Origin: Streptomyces sp. TRM64462
GTDB lineage: Bacteria; Actinomycetota; Actinomycetes; Streptomycetales; Streptomycetaceae
DNA length: 40,544 nt
Assembly (NCBI RefSeq): GCF_013362995.1
Contig: NZ_JABWDV010000361.1
Coordinates: 1 to 40,544 of the forward strand
Direction: 5' to 3'
Shown: one piece after another, positions 1 to 7,206 of the stretch
Layout of the letters: the number at the start of each line of letters is the position of its first letter
How positions within the stretch are numbered: the stretch's first letter is position 1
The notes under the pieces: generated by a model
Databases searched by the model: none
Told to the model about the DNA's origin: nothing
The model's input: the letters and a program-made list of their open reading frames with translations, nothing else
Program-made: the position numbers and the translations under genes

Positions 1-575
1 CGGGCCTGGCCGCGATGCGGTACGCGGACGGCGACGCGGGCGGGCCCGGCACCCGGGCAGGCCAGGGCCCGGACCCGTCGACCACGCCCACGCCCACGGG
101 CGCGCCGGACGAGGGCGGTGTGCGTGAGGGGTGGAAGCGGGTACAGGACCCGGAGGGCTTCAGCCTCCTCGTACCCGAGGGCTGGGAGCGTCAGATGGAC
201 GGCGACCAGATCGACTACACGCCGGACAACGGCCGCCACCGCATCCGCATCAGCGTCGACCGGTCACCCGACTTCGAGAACCCCTACATGCACATGTTGG
301 ACGTCGAACGGCGGTTGAAGGACAGGTTGCCGGAGTATCGCCGGATACAGCTGCACCCGAACACGTTCCGTGATCAACTGGAATCCTGTCTCTGGGAGTT
401 CACCTGGCTGGAGAAGAAGACCCACCCCGGCAGGCGTCACGCGATCGACCAGGTGTACTACACGGACGACGGAACCGAGTACGCGCTGTACATGTCGTCG
501 CCCGAGGAGACATGGGCGACCACGCGGAAACAGTTCGACATAGTGCTGCGCGGCTGGCGACCCGCCGAGGGGTGA
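1..575 (+). CDS. C-terminal part of a probable membrane Ser/Thr kinase (5' truncated by window)
   Basis: The reading frame is open from base 3 and ends in TGA at 573-575, so the true start lies upstream of the window; the internal ATG at 15 has no convincing ribosome site. What is visible is a Pro/Thr/Gly-rich linker followed by a compact domain of about 145 residues beginning near GWKRVQDPEGFSLLVPEGW and ending GWRPAEG. Domains of this look (a 'W.R..D..GF.v.vP.GW' beta-rich module) commonly form the extracytoplasmic end of Streptomyces Ser/Thr kinases, and the next gene 31 bp downstream is a Ser/Thr kinase, so a kinase sensor tail is the best guess. That is inference: no kinase motif lies inside the visible part. 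It could equally be the tail of another membrane or lipoprotein. Confidence 0.7.
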   Translation, partial: GLAAMRYADGDAGGPGTRAGQGPDPSTTPTPTGAPDEGGVREGWKRVQDPEGFSLLVPEGWERQMDGDQIDYTPDNGRHRIRISVDRSPDFENPYMHMLDVERRLKDRLPEYRRIQLHPNTFRDQLESCLWEFTWLEKKTHPGRRHAIDQVYYTDDGTEYALYMSSPEETWATTRKQFDIVLRGWRPAEG

Positions 576-606
576 CCTCCTCGGCGATGAGCGGAGGAGA
601 TGTGCC

Positions 607-2247
607 GTGTCGGTCGAAGGGTGGAGACCGGGGGAGCGGGGGGACCAGGAACAGCAGGCACAGCAGGCACAGCAGGAGCAGCGGGAGCAGCAGGAACAGC
701 GGGAGCAGCAGGAACAGCGGGAGCAGCAGGAACAGCGGGAGCAGCCGGAGCAGCCGGAGCCGTACGGGCAGCAGGGTCCGGGAGGGGAGCCGGGGCGGCA
801 GCGTGAGGCGGCGGCGCGCCGCATCGTCGGGCGTTACCGCCTGGAGTCCCGGCTCGGGCGCGGCGGCATGGGCACGGTCTGGCGGGCGTACGACGAGCTG
901 CTGGGCCGTCAGGTCGCCGTCAAGGAACTGCACGTGGACCCGGACGTGGCCGCCGCGCCCGGCGCGGGAACGGGCCCTGGCCCCGGCCGTGCCCCCGGCG
1001 CCGGCACAGGCCCCGGCCTCGGTCCCGGTCCCGGCGCCGTCGACTCGACCCTGCGGGAGGCGCGTGCCGTGGCCCGCGTCCACCACCCGCACATCGTGTG
1101 CGTGCACGACGTGGTGCAGGAGGACGGCGTCCCGTACATCGTCATGGAGCTCGTCGAGGGTGTGTCGCTCGCCGAGCGGATCGCCGTCCACGGCCCCGTC
1201 GACGCCCGCGAGGCGGCGCGGATCGGACTCGCCCTGCTGTCCGCGCTGCGCGCCGCGCACGCGATCGGGGTGCTGCACCGGGATCTGAAACCGGCCAATG
1301 TGCTGCTGGAGGAGGCGACCGGGCGCGTCGTCCTGACGGACTTCGGGATCGCGCAGCTCGCGGGCGCGACGACGCTCACCGAGGACGGGATGTTCCTCGG
1401 CTCGCCCGAGTACACGGCACCCGAGCGCATGCAGGGCCTCCAGGCGGGGCCCGAGTCGGACCTGTGGTCGCTGGGGGTGCTGCTCTGCGCGGCCATGACG
1501 GGGCGTTCGCCGTTCCACCGCGACTCGCTGGGCGGGGTGCTGCACGCGGTCGTGGAGGCCGAGATAAGGCCGCCGGCCGGGACGGGACCGCTGCTGCCCG
1601 TCGTACGGGGGCTGCTGGAGCGCGACCCGGGGCGCCGTATCGACGCGGCGGAGGTGGAACGGCTCCTCTACGCGTGCGTGGCGGCGCGGGCGGACCCGCC
1701 GCCGGACGGTGCCCCGGCGCACGCCAGGCCCGAGGGGCCGCCGGGTGGGCAGGGCGGTGACGTGCGGCAGGGCGCGCGGTCGCATGTGCGGTCGCACGCG
1801 CGGTCGCCGGTACGGGACCGGGCCGGGAACATCGCCCGCGTACCCCCGCCGACGCAGGCGGGCCCGCCGCTGGGCCCGCCGCCGGGCGCCGCCGCGCCCG
1901 GGCACGCGCCCGGGCATGCTTCACCCGTCCGGGATGCCGGTGCGTCGGACATGCCGCACCCCACGCCGCACGACGCACCGCCGCACTCCCCACCCCACAC
2001 GCCCCACACACCCCAAGCGCCCCATACACCCCAAGACGCCCCACCACCCCAACCGCCCCAATTGCCCCCTTTGCGCCCACTTACCCCTCGCATCCCCCCA
2101 CCACCACCCCCCACCACCTCGCGTCCCCCCACCGCCCCACCCTCCGTGCGCCCGCGCCCGAGGCTGGTGGCCGCGCTGCTGGCGGCGTTGGTGGTGACGG
2201 CCGCCGCGCTCGTCGCGCTGGGCGTACTTCTCCTGACAACGCGCTGA
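607..2247 (+). CDS. Membrane-anchored Ser/Thr protein kinase with Gln-rich N terminus
   Basis: Hanks-type Ser/Thr kinase of 546 residues. Start GTG 607 is fixed by GGAGGAG at 593-599. Residues 13-50 are a Gln/Glu repeat (QREQQE). The catalytic domain begins GRYRLESRLGRGGMGTVW at about residue 75, with beta-3 Lys106, alpha-C Glu151, HRDLKPAN at 224-231 (catalytic Asp226), DFG at 245-247 and the GSPEYTAPER activation segment. All residues needed for activity are present. An unusual Gly/Pro/Ala insert (about 115-146, PGAGTGPGPG twice) sits between Lys106 and the alpha-C Glu. After the kinase comes a long Pro/His-rich linker, then one membrane segment (about 521-542) and only a few residues outside. 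There are no PASTA repeats and no extracytoplasmic sensor domain, so the ligand is unknown. Probably co-transcribed with the preceding gene. Confidence 0.93.
   Translation: MSVEGWRPGERGDQEQQAQQAQQEQREQQEQREQQEQREQQEQREQPEQPEPYGQQGPGGEPGRQREAAARRIVGRYRLESRLGRGGMGTVWRAYDELLGRQVAVKELHVDPDVAAAPGAGTGPGPGRAPGAGTGPGLGPGPGAVDSTLREARAVARVHHPHIVCVHDVVQEDGVPYIVMELVEGVSLAERIAVHGPVDAREAARIGLALLSALRAAHAIGVLHRDLKPANVLLEEATGRVVLTDFGIAQLAGATTLTEDGMFLGSPEYTAPERMQGLQAGPESDLWSLGVLLCAAMTGRSPFHRDSLGGVLHAVVEAEIRPPAGTGPLLPVVRGLLERDPGRRIDAAEVERLLYACVAARADPPPDGAPAHARPEGPPGGQGGDVRQGARSHVRSHARSPVRDRAGNIARVPPPTQAGPPLGPPPGAAAPGHAPGHASPVRDAGASDMPHPTPHDAPPHSPPHTPHTPQAPHTPQDAPPPQPPQLPPLRPLTPRIPPPPPPTTSRPPTAPPSVRPRPRLVAALLAALVVTAAALVALGVLLLTTR
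679..744 (+). repeat. 18-bp tandem repeat coding for QREQQE
   Basis: Three perfect 18-bp copies (679-696, 697-714, 715-732; unit CAGCGGGAGCAGCAGGAA) plus a 12-bp partial copy, inside the kinase gene. The period is a multiple of three, so copy-number change by slippage would keep the frame. Confidence 0.9.
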
Positions 2248-2260
2248 TCAGGGCTTATTT

Positions 2261-2276
2261 GCCAGTGAACACTGGC
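2261..2276. promoter_or_regulatory. Perfect palindrome, candidate operator upstream of gabD2
   Basis: GCCAGTG-AA-CACTGGC is a perfect 7-bp inverted repeat with a 2-bp centre in the 103-bp gap between the kinase gene and gabD2, about 60 bp upstream of the likely -10 box at 2338. The arms are too short and the centre too tight for a terminator, so it looks like a dimeric regulator site. The regulator is unknown and is not encoded next to it. Confidence 0.5.
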
Positions 2277-2337
2277 GTGATGTGTGTGCTCGGTGAAAAG
2301 CCGTTACCCACGGGTACCCAAAGGGCCTCCGCCCGCA

Positions 2338-2343
2338 TACCCT
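2338..2343 (+). promoter_or_regulatory. -10 box for a leaderless gabD2 transcript
   Basis: TACCCT fits TANNNT and ends exactly 7 nt before the ATG at 2351. No Shine-Dalgarno sequence is present (the intervening bases are CGCCCCC), which fits transcription starting at the A of ATG. No clear -35 is seen. Confidence 0.45.
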
Positions 2344-2350
2344 CGCCCCC

Positions 2351-3994
2351 ATGACGGACACGCAGGCCCCCGCTCCCGCCACCGGCACCGCCTCCTCCTC
2401 TACCCCCAGGGGCACGAACCCGGTCGCCCCCGTCCCCGATGGCGCCCGCACCGCGGCCGACGTGGTGACGCCCGAGGTGGTCGCCCAGCTGACCCGGGGC
2501 GTCCGGGGCTCCGGCCGTACCGCCAACCACACCCCGTTCACCGGGGAGCGGCTGGCCGAACTGCCCGAGTCCACGCCCGAGGACGTCGCCGAGGCGTTCG
2601 CCCGCGCCCGCGCCGCCCAGCCCGCGTGGGCGGCGACCCCCGTACGCCGGCGGGCGGCGGTCCTGCTCCGCTTCCACGACCTGCTCCTGGAGCGGCAGGC
2701 CGAGGTGCTCGACCTCATCCAGCTGGAGACCGGCAAGGCCCGCCTCCACGCCCACGAGGAGGTCCAGGCCGTCGCCATCGCGTCCCGCCACTACGGCCGC
2801 CGCGCCTCCGCGTACCTGAAGCCGAAGCGGCACACCGGCGCCGTACCGACCCTCACCAAGGTGACCGAACTGCGCCAGCCGCGCGGCGTCGTGGGCCAGA
2901 TCGCCCCCTGGAACTACCCGCTGGAACTGTCCGTGGGCGACGCGCTGCCCGCCCTCGTCTCCGGCAACGCCCTCGTCATGAAGCCCGACACGGAGACGGC
3001 CCTCACCGCCCTCTGGGCCCGCGACCTGCTGATCGAGGCGGGGCTGCCGGCCGAGGTCTTCCAGGTGGTCCTGGGCGAGGGGCCGGTGGTGGGCCCGGAG
3101 GTGGTGAAGCACGCGGACTACGTCTCGTTCACGGGCTCGACACGCACCGGCCGCGAGGTCGCGCGGGGCGCGGCGGCCCGGCTCGTCGGCGTGTCCCTCG
3201 AACTGGGCGGCAAGAACGCCATGCTGGTGCTGCGCGACGCCGACATCGAGAAGGCCGCGGCGGGCGCCGTCCGCGCCTGCTTCTCATCGGCGGGCCAGCT
3301 CTGCATCTCCATCGAGCGCCTGTACGTCCACGAGTCGATCGCGGACGCCTTCCTGGAGCGCTTCGCCGCCCGTACGAAGGCGATGCGCCTGGGCACGGCC
3401 CTCGCGTACGGCGCGGACATGGGCTCGCTCGTGGGCGAGCGCCAGCTGGAGACGGTGACGCGGCACGTCGACGAGGCGGTGGCGAAGGGCGCCAAGGTCC
3501 TGGCGGGCGGCGTGGCCCGGCCCGACGTCGGCCCGCTCTTCTACGAGCCGACGATCCTGGACGGCGTGCAGGAGCCCATGTCGGTCTGCACCGAGGAGAC
3601 CTTCGGCCCGGTCGTGTCGGTGTACCGCTTCACGGACGAGGATGAGGTCGTCGAGCGCGCCAACTCCACCCCGTACGGCCTCAACGCCAGCGTCTGGACG
3701 AAGGACGGCCGCCGCGGCCACGCCGTCGCCGCCCGCCTCCGCGCCGGCACGGTGAACATCAACGAGGGCTACGCGTCGGCGTACGGCAGCGTGCAGGCGC
3801 CCATGGGCGGCATGAAGGACTCGGGCCTGGGCCGCCGGCACGGCTCCGAGGGCATCCTCAAGTACACGGAGGCCCAGACGGTCGCCCACCAGCGCGTGAT
3901 GCCGCTGGCCCCGTCGTTCGGCATGGACGACGAGAAGTACGCGGCGTTCATGAGCCGCAGCCTGCGGCTGATGAAGAGCCTGCGCCTGCGCTGA
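2351..3994 (+). CDS. gabD2: Succinate-semialdehyde dehydrogenase (GabD2-type aldehyde dehydrogenase)
   Basis: NAD(P)-dependent aldehyde dehydrogenase of 547 residues, predicted to oxidise succinic semialdehyde to succinate in the cytosol. Family motifs are intact: the Rossmann segment PWNYPLELSVGDALPALVSGN, general base Glu284 in SLELGGKN, catalytic Cys318 in SAGQLCISIERLYV, the ETFGPVVSVY segment, and the C-terminal NEGYASAYGSVQAPMGGMKDSG. The SAGQLCISIERLYV and PLFYEPTIL stretches closely resemble M. tuberculosis GabD2 (recalled, not aligned here), which is why I prefer GabD2 over GabD1. The first roughly 45 residues are an Ala/Pro/Thr-rich extension longer than usual. The ATG lacks a Shine-Dalgarno and is probably leaderless. 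The stop is 29 bp before the GMC oxidoreductase start, suggesting an operon; a role in lipid or steroid side-product oxidation is possible but not shown. Confidence 0.9.
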   Translation: MTDTQAPAPATGTASSSTPRGTNPVAPVPDGARTAADVVTPEVVAQLTRGVRGSGRTANHTPFTGERLAELPESTPEDVAEAFARARAAQPAWAATPVRRRAAVLLRFHDLLLERQAEVLDLIQLETGKARLHAHEEVQAVAIASRHYGRRASAYLKPKRHTGAVPTLTKVTELRQPRGVVGQIAPWNYPLELSVGDALPALVSGNALVMKPDTETALTALWARDLLIEAGLPAEVFQVVLGEGPVVGPEVVKHADYVSFTGSTRTGREVARGAAARLVGVSLELGGKNAMLVLRDADIEKAAAGAVRACFSSAGQLCISIERLYVHESIADAFLERFAARTKAMRLGTALAYGADMGSLVGERQLETVTRHVDEAVAKGAKVLAGGVARPDVGPLFYEPTILDGVQEPMSVCTEETFGPVVSVYRFTDEDEVVERANSTPYGLNASVWTKDGRRGHAVAARLRAGTVNINEGYASAYGSVQAPMGGMKDSGLGRRHGSEGILKYTEAQTVAHQRVMPLAPSFGMDDEKYAAFMSRSLRLMKSLRLR

Positions 3995-4023
3995 GACGAC
4001 GACGGTCCAGTACGAGGAGAACC

Positions 4024-5865
4024 ATGCCGGACGAGAACGGGCACGAGAACGGGCACGAGAACGGGTACGAGAACGGGTACGACTACGACTACGACGTCAT
4101 AGTGATCGGCTCGGGCTTCGGCGGCTCGGTGTCGGCCCTCCGCCTCACGGAGAAGGGCTACCGGGTCGGTGTCCTGGAGGCGGGCCGCCGCTTCACCCCG
4201 GAGACGCTCCCGAAGACCTCCTGGGACCTGAAGAACTACCTGTGGGCCCCGGCCCTGGGCCTGTACGGCCTGCAGCGCGTTCACCTGCTGGGCAACGTGA
4301 TGGTTCTGGCGGGCGCGGGGGTAGGGGGAGGCTCCCTGAACTACGCCAACACCCTGTACGTGCCCCCGCCGGCGTTCTTCCAGGACAGGCAGTGGGCGTC
4401 CATCACGGACTGGCAGGCGGAGCTCGCCCCGTACTACGACCAGGCGAAGCGCATGTTGGGCGTACGTCTCAATCCCACCATGACCCCCTCCGACATCCAC
4501 CTGAAGGCGACGGCCCAGGCGATGGGCGTGGGCGACACGTTCCACCTCGCCCCGGTGGGCGTCTTCTTCGGCGACGGCAAGGACGCGGACGCGGAGGCGG
4601 AGGCGGACGGCACGGCGAAGGCGCCGCCCGGTACGGAGGTCCCGGACCCGTACTTCGGCGGGGCGGGCCCGTCGCGCCGGGCCTGCACGGAGTGCGGCGA
4701 GTGCATGACGGGCTGCAGGCACGGCGCGAAGAACACGCTGACGGAGAACTACCTGTACCTGGCCGAGAAGGCGGGCGCGGTGATCCACCCGCTGACGACG
4801 GTGAGGTCGGTCAGGGAGGACGGACGGGGCGGCCACGAGGTGGAGGCGGTCCCGACGACCCGCCGCAAGGCGAAACCTCGTACGTTCCGGGCCCGCCATG
4901 TGGTGGTGGCGGCGGGCACGTACGGCACGCAGACGCTCCTGCACCGGATGAAGGACGAGGGGAAGCTGCCCCGTATCTCCCCCCGCCTGGGCGAACTGAC
5001 CCGCACGAACAGCGAGGCGCTGGTCGGCTCGCAGACGACGGATCGCCGCTACGCCGCACGCCACGGCGCGAAGAAGCCGGACTTCACGCAAGGCGTGGCG
5101 ATCACCTCATCGATCCACCCGAACGAGAACACCCACATAGAGCCGGTCCGCTACGGCAAGGGCTCGAACGCGATGGGTTCGCTGTCGATCCTCCAGGTCC
5201 CGTACGCGAAGAACAGGGTGAGGGCGTGGCTGGCGAACGTGGCCCGCCACCCGATGCTGGCCCTGCGGTCGTTGTCGAACCACCACTGGTCGGAACGTAC
5301 GATCATCGGCCTGGTGATGCAGTCCCTGGACAACTCGCTGACGACGTACCGCAAGCGCGACGGAGTCGGGAAGGGCCTGCTGACGGCCAGACAGGGCCAC
5401 GGAGCCCCGAACCCGAAGCAGATCCCGGAGGCGACGAAGGCGGCGACTCTCCTGGCGCAGGAGATCAACGGCTTCGCGGGCTCGAACGTGGGCGAACTGA
5501 TGGGCACCCCGCTCACGGCCCACTTCCTGGGCGGCTGCGTGATCGGCGCGTCCGCGGAGACGGGCGTCATCGACCCGTACCACCGCCTGTACGGCCACCC
5601 GGGCATCTCGGTCGTGGACGGCGCGGCGGTCTCGGCGAACCTGGGCGTGAACCCGTCCCTGACGATCACGGCCCAGGCGGAACGCGCCATGTCCTTCTGG
5701 CCCAACAAGAACGACCCGGACCAGCGCCCGGCCCAGGGCGCACCGTACGTCCGCCTGACCCCGATCGAACCGAAGTCGCCGGCGGTCCCGCGGGAGGCGT
5801 TCGGCGCCTTGAGGCTCCCGTTCCTGGGCCTCCCCAAGGTGCCGCCACGGGAGTCCCGGACATGA
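4024..5865 (+). CDS. GMC-family FAD oxidoreductase, ChoD (cholesterol oxidase)-like
   Basis: FAD-dependent oxidoreductase of 613 residues. The start ATG follows GAGGAG at 4014-4019. Residues 3-22 are a striking HENG/YENG/YDYD run before the dinucleotide-binding motif VIVIGSGFGGSVSALRLTE (GSGFGG at 29-34). A Cys cluster CTECGECMTGC (Cys221, 224, 227, 231) followed by RHGAKNTL matches what I recall of M. tuberculosis ChoD and looks like a ferredoxin-type iron-sulfur site. The C-terminal GMC signature is present (LGGCVIGASAETGVIDPYHRLYG...NPSLTITAQAERA). The substrate is probably a sterol or another hydroxylated lipid, but this is family inference: many Streptomyces copies have no known substrate. 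Downstream of gabD2 in the same orientation; transcription of both is closed by the terminator at 5865-5904. Confidence 0.88.
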   Translation: MPDENGHENGHENGYENGYDYDYDVIVIGSGFGGSVSALRLTEKGYRVGVLEAGRRFTPETLPKTSWDLKNYLWAPALGLYGLQRVHLLGNVMVLAGAGVGGGSLNYANTLYVPPPAFFQDRQWASITDWQAELAPYYDQAKRMLGVRLNPTMTPSDIHLKATAQAMGVGDTFHLAPVGVFFGDGKDADAEAEADGTAKAPPGTEVPDPYFGGAGPSRRACTECGECMTGCRHGAKNTLTENYLYLAEKAGAVIHPLTTVRSVREDGRGGHEVEAVPTTRRKAKPRTFRARHVVVAAGTYGTQTLLHRMKDEGKLPRISPRLGELTRTNSEALVGSQTTDRRYAARHGAKKPDFTQGVAITSSIHPNENTHIEPVRYGKGSNAMGSLSILQVPYAKNRVRAWLANVARHPMLALRSLSNHHWSERTIIGLVMQSLDNSLTTYRKRDGVGKGLLTARQGHGAPNPKQIPEATKAATLLAQEINGFAGSNVGELMGTPLTAHFLGGCVIGASAETGVIDPYHRLYGHPGISVVDGAAVSANLGVNPSLTITAQAERAMSFWPNKNDPDQRPAQGAPYVRLTPIEPKSPAVPREAFGALRLPFLGLPKVPPRESRT

Positions 5866-5904
5866 GAGAGGCGCTGCACCCCCCTCCGAGTGCAGCGCCT
5901 CTCT
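5865..5904. terminator. Bidirectional terminator between convergent genes
   Basis: Perfect 15-bp stem AGAGAGGCGCTGCAC (5865-5879) with GTGCAGCGCCTCTCT (5890-5904) and a 10-nt loop. It begins at the last base of the GMC gene and lies 20 bp from the end of the convergent LAxTG gene, so it can stop both transcripts. T-tracts are short. Confidence 0.85.
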
Positions 5905-5924
5905 TGCTTCAGGTGCGTCGTCCG

Positions 5925-6941
5925 TTACGCGGTGGCACCGGCGTTACGGCGCTTCAGCGCGAAGACGACACCGGCACCGGCGACGATGGCGACGCCACCG
6001 GCGATACCGATGGTCGGCAGCATCGAGGAGGAACCGGTGTTGGCGAGGCTGCCGGTGACGGGCATCTCGGACAGCTCACCCTGGGGGGCGGGCTTGTTGG
6101 TGTCCTTGCCCGGCTTGCCCTTGGCGTCGTCGACGTTGCCGGGCTTGGTGCCGGCGGCGAGGACCTCGAACTCGTACTCGGTCTCGTCACCGAACTCGCA
6201 GAGGCCGTCCTTGGAGACGTTGACGCCGGCTGCGAAGGCAACGCCGAAGCCGGCGGGGGCCTTGGCGTCCACCTTCAGGCGGAGCGCAGCGTCGACGTAC
6301 TCGCCCGGCTTCAGGCTCGGCGCGGTACCGAAGTAGCCGAACTCCTCGGTGATGGTCTCCCAACCGTCGCCGATGTTCGCCTGCAGGGTGATGAACGACG
6401 AAATGTCGTCGAAGTCCTTGTTGTCGAAGGCGTACGCCTGCACGTAGGCCTCGACCGCGTCGAGGTCCTTGTCGGTCTTGTTGGCGACACGGAAGGTGAA
6501 CTCCTGCCAACCCGAACCGGCGACGACCTTGGAAGGCAGCCCGCGCAGCTCGGTGTGCACGCCCGCGTTGTCCGCGAAGTCCTTGCAGACGTCCTCGTCC
6601 TCGGACGTGGACGGCGACGGGGCGACGGTGTTGGACGGAGAAGGCGCCGTCGTGTTGCTCCCGGTGGGGGCCGGGGCGGTGGTCTCGCTCCCCGTCGGGG
6701 CGGGAGCGGTGGTCTCGCTCTGGGTGGGAGCCGGAGCGGTGGTCTCGCTCTGGGTCGGCGCCGGGGCGGTGGTCTCGCTCCCCGTCGGGGCGGGAGCGGT
6801 GGTCTCGGCGGACGACTCGGACGCCGTCGGCGTCGGGGACGTCGTCTCTTCCGCGAACGCGGCCGGGGCGGCCATGAGGAAGGCGGCAGGCGTGATGACG
6901 GCGGTCGCGGCGGCGACGGCCATGGCGCGGCGAAGCTTCAA
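5925..6941 (-). CDS. Sortase-anchored cell-wall protein with LAxTG motif
   Basis: Secreted surface protein of 338 residues. A signal peptide (MKLRRAMAVAAATAVITPAA...AFAEE) is followed by a low-complexity stalk of 10-residue SETTAPAPT(G/Q) repeats (about 47-105). A folded domain starts at VCKDFADNAGVHTELRGLPS and ends near CEFGDETEYEFEV. Then come a charged linker, LANTG (299-303), a hydrophobic helix (about 306-328) and a KRRNAGATA tail. LAxTG is the motif used by actinobacterial class E sortases, so covalent attachment to peptidoglycan is expected; the sortase is not in the window. The start is TTG 6941, preceded by GAGG with 7-nt spacing; the ATG at 6954 opens a frame that stops after three codons. 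The function of the globular domain is unknown; adhesion or a wall-structure role would fit. Confidence 0.88.
   Translation of the reverse strand: MKLRRAMAVAAATAVITPAAFLMAAPAAFAEETTSPTPTASESSAETTAPAPTGSETTAPAPTQSETTAPAPTQSETTAPAPTGSETTAPAPTGSNTTAPSPSNTVAPSPSTSEDEDVCKDFADNAGVHTELRGLPSKVVAGSGWQEFTFRVANKTDKDLDAVEAYVQAYAFDNKDFDDISSFITLQANIGDGWETITEEFGYFGTAPSLKPGEYVDAALRLKVDAKAPAGFGVAFAAGVNVSKDGLCEFGDETEYEFEVLAAGTKPGNVDDAKGKPGKDTNKPAPQGELSEMPVTGSLANTGSSSMLPTIGIAGGVAIVAGAGVVFALKRRNAGATA
6658..6807 (-). repeat. 30-bp tandem repeats coding for the SETTAPAPT stalk
   Basis: Five consecutive 30-bp units, each ending GCGGTGGTCTCGCT on the plus strand, with silent and Gly/Gln variants. They encode the Thr/Pro stalk of the LAxTG protein and could vary in number between strains. 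Confidence 0.8.
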
Positions 6942-7139
6942 GTCAAGACCTCATGGTCAAGGCGTACCACTGGGTGCGGTACGGAGTCTGTGGGGCCTCC
7001 GCGCCGTGGTGTCACGGGCGTGGCCGTTGGTTTCGCATACATGACCTGCGACCCCTGGGATTGGTTGCACGGAGCCTGACAACTTCTTTATGTGTCCTGC
7101 GTCACTGCCGAGCGCCTCCGGGCTGCTCGTGATCGATCG

Positions 7140-7168
7140 TTGACAGTCCGTGATGCCCCGGCTTTAAT
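7140..7168 (+). promoter_or_regulatory. Near-consensus housekeeping promoter of the LamG/Rhs locus
   Basis: TTGACA (7140-7145) and TTTAAT (7163-7168) are separated by 17 bp: a perfect -35 and 5 of 6 in the -10, in an AT-richer stretch than the surroundings. Predicted start is near 7175, giving a leader of about 30 nt that carries AAGGGG (7193-7198), 8 nt before ATG 7207. Confidence 0.75.
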
Positions 7169-7206
7169 CGGCTGAACTTTCGATTAGTGATCAAGGGGTG
7201 GAGATT

